Assembly: GCA_032158295.1 (NCBI GenBank)
Contig: CM063253.1
Location: 899,001-963,000, forward strand
Source of the DNA: Pycnopodia helianthoides
Taxonomy: Eukaryota > Echinodermata > Asteroidea > Forcipulatida > Asteriidae
Direction of reading: 5' to 3'
Length of the DNA: 64,000 nucleotides
The notes beneath the pieces are model-generated. The model was not told the origin of the DNA and searched no databases. It saw nothing but the letters and a program-made list of their open reading frames with translations. Each line of letters begins with the position of its first letter. Within the stretch, counting starts at the first letter, position 1. Positions 11,101-20,200 of the stretch are shown one piece after another. The position numbers were made by a program, and so were the translations under genes.

Positions 11101-12546
11101 GTCCGGGCCAGGTCAACTGAGGTCAAACAACTTCAGAAGCAACTTGCCGAAGCTGAGAAGAGCCACCAGACGGGGATTGTCAAGTTGAGATTGGAGGTAT
11201 GGAGGAAACAGTTTGATAATTATGGGGATAATAATTATAATAACAACACTGGGTTCTTAAAAAGTGCTTCATCACACCCCTAGGGGCGTATCAAAGCGCT
11301 CAGTATTGTTGTTTTTTTTCAACAGTAATAAGCAGAGCTTTGTTTTTTGAACTATGAGACCCATTTATGTGACCCCTTCTAATGGTTGACAAGATGCTGT
11401 GGTGCATTCAGCAGCCACTGCCAGAAACACCAGGGCAAACCCCTTCTCTTTGCGATAAGTGTGGGTTCTTTTACCTGCATTACACAACACACAGGACCGA
11501 GGGCTTTACATCCCATCCAAAGGATAGTGCATTATAAATACTCTGGTTCTTTACAACTCATTTAAGATTCTCATTTTGTTTTTCATTTGTTGTGTTGCAT
11601 CGTCCAGTACGATGCCAAACTGTTAAAACTACAGAGTGCCAGTACAAGAACCATCCATCGAAATGAAAAACCAGCTTCTGTCAGTAGCCATATCTTCAGA
11701 GAGGTAAAAAGGCGTCACTTGGTCTTAATTATAAATCAATACTAAGTGCTGTTGTTAATTTAACTCAAAGGAGACAAGGCGCTGATATTTTTTTTTCCTG
11801 CTAGGTTTGTGGACCTACATTTTTGAAGTATTAGGCCTATTCATTTATAGCCCATGTAATGGTTTGCAAGGTGCTGTGGCGCAATATGCTGCCAATCAAA
11901 CCAGGAACACCGGGGCGAACCCCTTCTCTTTTCGATAAGTGCACTGGGTGCTTTTACATGCATTACACAACACAAGGGACCTACGGCTCTATGTCCCATC
12001 CGAAGGACGTAGCATTAATGGTTAAGTGTCTTGCTGAAGGACACAAGTGTCACGACCGGGACTCGAACCCACACTCTGCTGGTCAGAAACACCAGAGCTT
12101 GAGTCCGGTGTTCTTATCCGCTCGGCCACGACACGCCGGTATGGTAAAGGTCCCCAGTTGGAAAGTGTGTACAAAACCAAACAACCTAACCCCTAAAAAC
12201 CTACACCCATTCTGCACCCCAAGACCAGGGAGTGCCATCAATTGAGGCAATGTTCCGATACATAGTAGTAAAACAGTTCTCTTACTATCTTAAGAAAACC
12301 CTATGACTAAAGTCGTATGTTCATTTTTATACAATCACACTTCATCAAGTTAGAATCAAGTTAAACCCATTACCATCTCAGTTTCTCCATTTTGCTCTTC
12401 TACTCTAACCCTCTCCATCTCAGAAAATGTTGAATGCCCAGGCAGCTTCAGAGAGGGAGGTTGCAAACCTCAAACAGACCGTCAATGACTTAAAGAGAAA
12501 GCTCAGCCAACACTCCTCAGCAACAGGCGGTAAACGTAAACTCTAA
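5109..12546 (+). CDS. CCDC152: CCDC152-like coiled-coil protein, 8 exons
   Basis: Eight exons join in phase: 5109-5186, 5979-6084, 7921-7989, 8690-8754, 9442-9544, 11069-11196, 11608-11703 and 12424-12546, giving 255 codons plus stop. Human CCDC152 is about 254 residues. The product is almost all charged heptad-like coiled coil after a short head (MDTSSHRQ). The strongest match is near the C-terminus, where the LRLEYDAKLLKLQ stretch, then IHRNEK, then VANLKQTVNDLKRKLS and a basic KRKL end follow the vertebrate order. The start is the only ATG of exon 1, just before a clean GTAAGT donor. Two donors are weaker (GTCAAT after exon 3, GTCAGA after exon 5); reading through the latter ends at TGA 9559-9561, so a short isoform is possible. 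No enzyme motif is seen; molecular role unknown. Introns 2, 3, 4 and 5 carry MITEs. Orthology is inferred from length, order of motifs and recalled family sequence. Confidence 0.88.
5361..5412. repeat. Imperfect AAAT microsatellite
   Basis: Repeated AATA/AAAT units in intron 1 of the CCDC152-like gene. Confidence 0.8.
6095..6629. mobile_element. MITE E1 (GGGCCCAATTTCAT termini), split by MITE A1
   Basis: Starts GGGCCCAATTTCATAA and ends ATGAACTTGGGCCC, with the usual GCTTA/TAAGC-rich interior of this family. The middle is interrupted by MITE A1 at 6134-6474. It begins only 10 bases after the exon 2 donor of the CCDC152-like gene. Confidence 0.8.
6134..6474 (+). mobile_element. TTAA-MITE family A, copy A1
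   Basis: 341 bases including both TTAA. Ends TTAAAGACCCTGTACACT and, inverted, TTAAAGGTATTGTACACT. An 18-base perfect palindrome (ATTATCGCGCGCGATAAT) lies at 6290-6307. No ORF. Inserted inside MITE E1. Confidence 0.88.
6801..7152 (+). repeat. Interspersed repeat F, copy 1
   Basis: Starts CCTTAACACTAGCCCGGCGT and ends CTTAAGCGCAAGGCCTG; shares GCTATGGGCTAGTAAACACC and the rest with 23274-23647 in the same orientation. No ORF. The ends are partly complementary (TTAA, AGCCC/GGGCT), suggesting a small DNA transposon. Confidence 0.7.
8156..8541 (-). mobile_element. TTAA-MITE family B, copy B1
   Basis: 386 bases including TTAA ends; termini TTAAAGACACTGGACACT and, inverted, TTAAAGGCAGTGGACACT. 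The central hairpin around GAGACCT/AGGTCTC lies near 8340-8370. In intron 3 of the CCDC152-like gene. Confidence 0.88.
8935..9379 (-). mobile_element. TTAA-MITE family C, copy C1, with internal 60-base duplication
   Basis: Termini TTAAAGGAACATTACACAAT and, inverted, TTAAAGGAACTTTACAGAAT. 445 bases, against about 393 for the other copies, because 9061-9120 is repeated at 9121-9180 with one mismatch. In intron 4 of the CCDC152-like gene. Confidence 0.88.
9743..9882. mobile_element. Short MITE M1 (TTAAGGCCGTNTCCGAA termini)
   Basis: 140 bases; left TTAAGGCCGTTTCCGAAA, right TTCGGACACGGCCTAA. The arms continue inward as a long imperfect hairpin of GGCTACGGCTA type. A relative lies at 49235-49364. 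Confidence 0.78.
10177..10569 (-). mobile_element. TTAA-MITE family C, copy C2
   Basis: 393 bases with TTAA at both ends and TTAAAGGAACATTACAGAAT on both termini. In intron 5 of the CCDC152-like gene. Confidence 0.9.
11350..11560 (-). mobile_element. SINE fragment S2 (body only)
   Basis: Shares AAGGTGCTGTGG-like start, CTTCTCTTTNCGATAAGTG, TGCATTACACAACACA and CCATCCNAAGGA with the SINE at 11845-12145 but lacks the tRNA-like head. Confidence 0.6.
11845..12145 (-). mobile_element. tRNA-derived SINE S1
   Basis: Read on the minus strand, the head looks like a Ser/Leu tRNA: A box in GTGGCCGAGCGGATAAG and B box in GGGTTCGAGTCCCGG, both polymerase III promoter boxes, followed by an unrelated body. 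In intron 7 of the CCDC152-like gene. Confidence 0.75.
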
Positions 12547-12736
12547 GAGCGGTTTAAACCAACTTGATAGTTTCCAAATTAATAATATTTGATTTGATAT
12601 AAACTATTCAAACAAAAGACACAGAGACTAAAACTGACTATCGGACAAAATCAAGTAAAATATATTTGTTTAATGGAAGGGAAAATATAATTTACATCAC
12701 AGAGTCCAAATCCAATGTTTCAATTCAAAAGCAATC

Positions 12737-12742
12737 AATAAA
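12737..12742 (+). promoter_or_regulatory. Candidate polyadenylation signal of the CCDC152-like gene
   Basis: First AATAAA after the stop at 12546, about 190 bases downstream. A second AATAAA follows at 12798. The choice between them is not visible from sequence. Confidence 0.4.
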
Positions 12743-12904
12743 TTAAATGGCTGAATAGAGTTAAAAGTAATCAAACTTATTTTAAGCAAATTTTGTAATA
12801 AAATATTTGCAAAGATGAAAGATTTCACGGTTGACTTAAACGAAAACACAACGCCTCAAAATATTAGCATACATTATACCAAACATTCTATCATCGTTTT
12901 TTAA

Positions 12905-12985
12905 AACCCTTAAAGCAATTAAGCGCTTAGGAACACTGCCTATGAAGCCCTATATAAATGGTAATTATTATTATTATATTATTAT
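12905..12985 (+). mobile_element. LINE 3' tail fragment
   Basis: AAGCGCTTAGG...GCCCTATATAAATGG followed by an ATT microsatellite, the usual end of L2/CR1-like LINEs in such genomes. Confidence 0.45.
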
Positions 12986-13388
12986 TATTTTCAATATGAT
13001 ATTATATGTAAAGCTGAAAAAGTCAAGACCTGCTCTAACTTCCCCCGACAGAAATTTACAAAGCTGCAAAATTTAGCCCCATCAATTTTAGGTCAATTTG
13101 ATATGCACCTGTTCCGACATTACTGTGATGCATTTCACCTATGTAAAACATATCATGCTACCATTTTATATGTCGTAGTTGCATGAACATCAATCACTGG
13201 TCAGAAATGCCATTCATGAGTGAAATAAGTTAACACTTGATGCATTTATATCCGAGAAATGGCGGACGACACTGGTATCCCAATGTGCCCTACATAAATA
13301 TATGTACAGTGGCCAAGTTCGTACAAGGACCATTTTTATTGACTGGATGCCGATATTGCCTGGTATCCAACATGTATTTGAGTACCAG

Positions 13389-13680
13389 TTAACACGTTGA
13401 CTGCCGGTCATATATTTGTAGGGCGTTTCTATTTGCCAAGTGCAGTGCGCATGCGCGCATACTAAAAAGGTACTATACCAAAACAAAATTAACATACACA
13501 TTCCAAGGATGCCATGTCCTCACCACTGCCAGAAGCGTATGTGTTTTGCTTGCTCAGTGATGCCAGTGTATTTAAATAACAATACAAAGCCCTTTCATTC
13601 TCTACGAGTATACCCGCAGTGGCAGAATCCGTTACACCTGTAAGTACGAATATACTCGTAGGTGGCAGTCAACGTGTTAA
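13389..13680. mobile_element. piggyBac-type MITE
   Basis: TTAA target duplications at 13389-13392 and 13677-13680 flank a 284-base element with perfect 11-base or longer inverted ends (CACGTTGACTGCC left). TTAA target plus ends starting CAC is the piggyBac pattern. No transposase inside. Confidence 0.75.
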
Positions 13681-15833
13681 CACCAACCACTAGTGGACTA
13701 ATTGTTAATGTAGAAACTTGGCCCAGGTTGAAATGAAGTCAAAAATTGAATAAATCCGCAACTCAAGTTGAAAATTGATAATTTTGCAATCACTTCTTTC
13801 TAAAAGTTACCACCAAGTTGAAGTTTAGCAACTGTATTACCTGGTAAATTTATTACACACAGCTTAAAAAAACCAAACAAAAAACAGATTTGTCTTTCTT
13901 TCTTCCCAAGAAAAAGGGTATTAATTAGTTTGAGATTGGTACCTACAGCTCACAGAGTGATCCGTTGCACTTTCACAGTAAATCTTTAAATCTACATGAG
14001 AAATTCTTTTAAGGGGCACAAAGGCAAAGACCAAGGGCACGTGACGATAGCCTCCTTTGCCCTTAAGGCCTATAATGATTTGGTGATAGTTAGTTGTATA
14101 TAAAGGCACCTGAATTTAATTTATAAATAGTTATCTTTAAACAAATTTGATATAACTTGCAATTTCTTTGTGAATAAAACAAACCGTCACTTCAAATTGT
14201 TTCTTCAGTAAAAAAGAAAATCAAGTGAAAATTAAACTTTAAAAATCTAGAGAAATATTTTATAATTTATTATTTGATAAAATTTACTTGTCACTGGTAA
14301 ATGGAAGCTATTGCGCAAACATAGTATCATTTCTTATTAGTTCAATGGTGGAAATACAACATGTAAAAACAAGTGTTTAAAGGCCGAATTCATGGCGTTA
14401 TTTTCTTATTTTATACATTTTACAGACTAGTTGGTTTCGCCAGTGTGTGGCATAAATATTCCAATATCCTCTTCTCCTATGTCACTCCAAACTAAATAAT
14501 TTGGACTTGGATAAGTAATGCCTGACCCTGTGATAAACACTCGTTGTTTGGGCCTACTGGCCCTAATCCTTCTGAACCCTTCACTTTGGCAACTGGATAT
14601 AGAAGGATGTGGGACTGTAAGGGTTTGCATACCATCCCAAATCCATCAAAATCCAACTGCATGTTTTGTTTGATTCTGTTAGACTGAGGACTGTCATAGT
14701 AAATCGGACAAAAGTCAGAGCCCAAGAGTAAGCTTTGTGGTCAGTCCACACCCTTTGCCAGCCCTGACTTGAATACTTTGACCAAAAAGATGGTCAAATG
14801 TAAGAATTATGTTCAACGAATTGTCCAAGAAAAGCAAACAACGTAAACAAATTGTTAAACTTGCAGTGAAACAAAACAAGGGACTTTTTCATGAACCAAT
14901 TAACCCCTTTCTCACTACACAGGTTTCTCAAGAAAGGCACTCCACAGCAAATATTCCTCATTCTGACAGTGCCTCCACAATTTTATAAAGCCGTACTCTG
15001 TCATGTTTGCAACTTATGGAAAGAAATGTTATTATTGATTATGATTTGTACTCTGCAGCAGTACAAGTTCTGGTTCTTTCAGCTAAAAGGACTAGTTTCT
15101 TCAGAACTAAGAAGTACAAGTTCTCTCAGAAATGAGCACTACCAGTTCTTTAAAGTTCTTTCAGAACTAAGCAGAACTTGTTCTTATAAAAACTAAAATC
15201 TACTCAGAGAAGGTAGATAAACTCATACTGTTGGTATCGATATCAATTTTGATACCATATCGATACTTGACCATGCAAAGTCTTAGAACTTACAAAGATA
15301 GCATGCAATCAGATAATCAACAGATTTTTATTTATAATACACTGGAGGTTGTTGGTTCAAATCCCGCTCTAGTCAATTTTCTTTGTTCAACCCCGAATTA
15401 ATACACTGCATACACGAAAAGCACCAATTATTAGAGTTGTCATCTCCATATGTACATCTTTGTAACATTCACAATGTCTGTAAACATCTCTTTAGTGCAC
15501 CAACCTGTAAAACACAACAACTGGTCCTCGCCTTATGGCATCATTTGACCTTTAACCTCTGACATCAGAGATGGGTTGTAAACATGATGTGACCAATCAC
15601 ACAAAAAATGGTTGGCAAAAAATTGCCTGAAGGAATACAGTTTTGTGTGGAGAGAGTCTTTAATTCCACCTCAAACTTTCAATTCATTTACAAATATTAT
15701 CCGACCAGCGAAACTTCTTAAAAATATATCTACACACACGTCTTAATGTTATAGGGAAACAATTACATGGTTACCATCCATTATGGTAAATGATAAATGA
15801 ATGTTCTAAAATGGAAACTTTTAAAATCTGGTG

Positions 15834-16032
15834 CCAATTTTGTAAAGCTGCTTCTGCACAAAAATTATGAAAGCAAAAAAAATCAAAAACAATTGTGCTA
15901 ACCAGAAACATGTTACCAGCTAAAATACCATGTCATCTTATTTGATTTGTGACTGGTTTCCTGCTAATTGTTGCTCAGCAGATATTTGTTAAGCAGTATT
16001 TCTGCTTTAAGGCAACTCTATGAAATTGGGTC
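15834..16032. mobile_element. Diverged MITE of family E
   Basis: AAGCTGCTTCTGCAC start, ACCATGTCATC and GTGACTGGTTTC interior, and CTCTATGAAATTGGG end match the E family. Confidence 0.55.
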
Positions 16033-16376
16033 TTGGTTTTATAGTTTTGGGCCGTTGTACATAAAATTGATTCTACCACAGTAAGAATCACAATCGTTTT
16101 AACTTCTTATTTAGAGAATTTAGTCCCCTACATACACCACCCATCTGTGTAATTTCTGTTTCCTGAACTTGTTTTTTTTTATTTCCTGATAACAAAATGC
16201 AAACAAGAAAGAGGGAAATATTGTTTTTAACTAAAGTTTTCGAATAAAATTTGTTTGACATGTACATAAAATTAAGATTAAATTTCTAACTAAATTGCTG
16301 GTCCTCACTTGTGAGGAATATCACACACTACATCATGTACATCTGAGGGAAGTTGGTTCTCGTAACTACTTCATTT

Positions 16377-16940
16377 TAACCCTCCTACACTTATTCCAAT
16401 GAGTTGACCAACCATTTGAAACCATTCAACTGCCACAGGTTGTGTATGGTGGCACAACTGTGCACAGAACTACTGTGTACATAATTGCATTGCGTAGATG
16501 TATTTACCAAATGATATCATTTGAGTATTACAGTGGACTGGATGATATTGAATGGTCAGACAGTAGGAGGGTTGACTATTTTCTGTGTAGATGCAGTCAC
16601 CACATGATATCATATTGCAGGCTGGCATAGTTTATCTATCATTCAAAACCACAGTGGATGATATTGAATGGTCAGATGGTAGGAGAGTTGAGTTTTCTTG
16701 TGTTTGTAGATGTATTCACCACATAATATCCTTTTGCAGGCTGGCAGAGTTTGTCATTGAAGACCACAGTGTCAGTGGATAATATAAAATGGTCAGACAG
16801 TAGGAGGGTTGACTGTGTACTGTGCATATGCATTCAGCACATACCATAATGTACATGTACGTGTAGGCCATCACAGTTTATCTATTAATCATTCATAACC
16901 AATAAGGATGATATTGGCTGGTCCGACAGTAGAAGGATTA
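16377..16940. mobile_element. Element I: TAACCCTCCTAC termini around a 116-129 base tandem repeat
   Basis: Left end TAACCCTCCTAC; right end GACAGTAGAAGGATTA is its degraded inverse. Inside, the motif GATGATATTGAATGGTCAGA recurs at 16541, 16657, 16778 and 16907, spaced 116, 121 and 129 bases. Part of the interior is shared with 30417-30640, which has clean inverted ends. Confidence 0.65.
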
Positions 16941-17206
16941 AATAAATCTGATCAGGAAGTCCATTCTTAAAGATCAATAGAAAGAATGACTCAGAGGTAG
17001 ACATGTCTAAGCATCAAACTGCACAGTTCAAAAGGATTCAACGATTATACTACACCAAAGATTCATTATTTGGATGATATCACAATCCGCCTTCCGCAGT
17101 CAGGCAACTCAACCACCTTAACCGTTAGGAAAGGAACATCACTTTCTTGTAGAAACATTATCAGTCGTCCCAAAACCAGAAGATACTTTGTCAAGTAGTT
17201 TCAAAG

Positions 17207-20200
17207 TTATTCTCCTTTTACTCGATTCTTCACTCGATTCTGAACGCAGTCGCTTTTGTCCCTTTCCTTCTCGGCAAACAACATATTTTTGGCTCCGTTA
17301 AACATCTTGCGGAACCAGTAGAAATTAAGAATGTCCATGATCACCCCGCAAGGAATCCATGCCACGATAAGAAGAGTTGGGAGGGCAGCGACAGCCCTCC
17401 CGATGGCCTGGTACGCAGGGCGTAGTACGGTAGAAGGATTGCAATGCGACACATGAAGAATACCAATAGCATGGTGATTCCGTTAACTACATACCATTTA
17501 CTGTTCCTGTGACCTGTTACACTCATAATCCACCTTAGCGGAAAGGACAGAGAAAGACAATCAGAAAAAATCAAAATTTAATCATTTGTTATTTATTTAG
17601 CGATATGAAATTATCAGTATATTAAATATTTTTGCCTTCGAGAAAGACTCTGCTAGGGTTGAAATGTCAGGCCACTAGCTATTTTTTGTATATACATGTA
17701 TTAAATATCATAATTAAAGGCATTGAATGGCCATACACGCCAGACGCATACATACAAGTAAACAGGCCTGATACTTCGTGGAGGCAATTGAGGCAATGCG
17801 TCGTATTTTTGACCGCATGAGGGCGCTCTCAGAAACATTGTTATCACTTCCGGGGGTATAACTTATCGTCTGCTCAGCTACCTGTGCGCAAGAGAGTTTA
17901 GTCAGTGCTTCTAGAATCTAAGGTAATAACGGCTCCTTTAGAGGTCTTATTGTCCGTGATGGATATGACGTCTGGTAGTATTGTGTTTCAGTCCTTAGCT
18001 GTCTGGAGGAAGTATTTGAAGCAGTTTTTGTTTGCGGAGAACAGTTGTTCCTATAGAGGAAAGGATGAGCCACGCTTAACTGCCAGTTCTGATATTTTTT
18101 AAGATTAGATGCAGGGCTCTTTATTTCTTTAAAGGAGCCTTTACTAATCCACCTTAGATTCTAGAAGCACTGACTAAACTCTCTCGCGCACAGAAGTGAC
18201 AGAACGCCGATGTTGAAACTGTACACAGCTACCTGAGCAGATGATAATCGCTTAAGTTATACCCCGGAAGTGATACAATTATTTTTGAGAGCGACCTCAC
18301 GCGGTCAAAAATACGGCGCATTGCCCACATGCCCCTTGTCAATGCCTAAGTGCCCTATAAAATGTTCCAATAATTTCTATTCATTTTAAAGAGGTGCCCT
18401 TTACTATGTCTTTCCCTTACGACTTACAAGAACAAAAAATAAGCATTTCATCAAAATTCCAGATATGGTTGCTCAAACACAAAGTCCAACCTTAAACAAG
18501 ACCTAAAAGTCCTTCGCACAGTTTTGGGATTACATACTAAGCATTTCATTCACAATGCCATGCACTAATCACTTGGCAAACTACAGTTTCTTTTTAATAA
18601 CATATTCAGTTACATTAGTCTTCCAGAATTTTCTTGTAATATATCCATACACAGAGCTCGGGAAAGTACCGAGTATACAGTGCTTAATACACATCGGTGT
18701 AAGGGTTAAACCAAAAACTAAAAACCAATGTGAGTAACCATATCTCATATGCAACTTAAACAATGCAATAAAATAGCAAAATTGCTTTTCACACAATAAT
18801 TTACATGTAAAGTGGTTTTCAGTTTACCCTAGCTAAAAACACAAACACAGATATATGATTTGTAAACAACAGCATCAGCTTAATAAATATGAAGGAGTTC
18901 TGGAAGACAAGTTAGTGCATCAAGATCAAGGGGCATAACTAAGCCTACATGACAGATGTGAGCAACTATAATCTTCTTCAAGAAAATGCCCACAGTTTAA
19001 AAGAAACGAGCACGAGATTCACTCACCTATTGTTGACAAAGACAGTCGAACATTCTGCCAGAATTCTGATATTAGCAAAGTAAGTTAACACTCCAAAGAC
19101 CTGCAGGGTTAAGTGCAACAAGACAATATCAACACCTGTGACCTTCCCCTAATTAAGTCATTCTAAATAGATTGGTTTTTGTCACCGTAATGCTGATTTA
19201 TCAGCAAAGTTATCCAGAAAGATACAGTGAAAGTCACATGTGAAAGTTTCAGCTGAATACAGTGTCTAATTGTTGAGAAAAACGGCAAAAAAACTGTCAC
19301 GGTATTTCACGTTTTGCGAGGTGACCCTGGGTTACCAACTGTATGTCTGGCCACAGCATGCACGAACAGACACCAACCCTCAGAAAGCTGAGAAACGATT
19401 CATGAATAAATTGTTTCTCCAAATGTTTGTATTGATTTCTAATCAACCGGGACATTTCAGTCGAAATAATTTCACAGGATGCTTACTACCATTACCATCT
19501 TTATAACAAGTAAGCTGATCATTACCAAAGTACGACCCTACCTTTAAAGGCAGTGGATAATTTGGTTAAATATTCAAGAAATACATCACCATAAAAAACA
19601 AACAAGGAGCACCTGAGAGCTGCTAATAGTATAAAACATTGTGAGAAACCACTCCCTCTGAAGTAAAGGAGTTTTTGAGAATTAAGAGGTAATTTCCCAC
19701 TAAAGTATTTGAATCTGAGGAAGGCTTCATGAAGCATTTCTCATGCATTTGAAAGCACACAATTCTATGCAACAAGGGTGTTTTTTCTTCATTATTTTCT
19801 TGCAACTTCGACGACCAATTGAGCCCAAATTTTCACAGGTTTGTTATTTTAAGCATATGTTGGGTTACACCAAGTGAAGATACTAGTTTTTGACAATCAC
19901 CAAAAGTATGTCCTGCCTTTAATCAAGTGTACTATAATGATAATAGGCAGAAAATGCTTGCTAAGAATAGAGAAGTCTAACTTAGCAAAAACAGGGCCCA
20001 ATTTCATAGACCGACATGAGCTGAATAGGATGCTTAAAGTTTTCTGCTAAGGAAAAATGAGCAGGATGCCAGTCACAGTTTGGAAAAACTGCTAACGTGA
20101 CAGCAGGTTTATTGTTTTTCCCGTCTTATTTTTGCTTAGCACAAAGTTTCTGAACATTGTTTTCTGCTTAAGCAGCTCTATGACATTTGGTTGGTGTAGA

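Larger units (their letters stand above)
12547..17206. other. Gene-free stretch between CCDC152-like and TLCD4-like genes
   Basis: Holds the LINE tail at 12.9 kb, a piggyBac-type MITE at 13389-13680, a SINE B-box remnant near 15350, a diverged E-type MITE near 15834-16032 and the minisatellite-bearing element at 16377-16940. The 3' untranslated regions of both flanking genes fall here. No supported coding sequence. Confidence 0.6.

Noticed and set aside
11859..12245. Plus-strand ORF of 128 codons
   Set aside because: It lies over the minus-strand SINE S1; the CHDRDSNPHSAG part is the translated tRNA-like head, a common false call.
15300..15395. Possible tRNA gene (GGTTCAAATCCCG B box)
   Set aside because: No matching acceptor stem or A box at the right distance; a SINE remnant is more likely.
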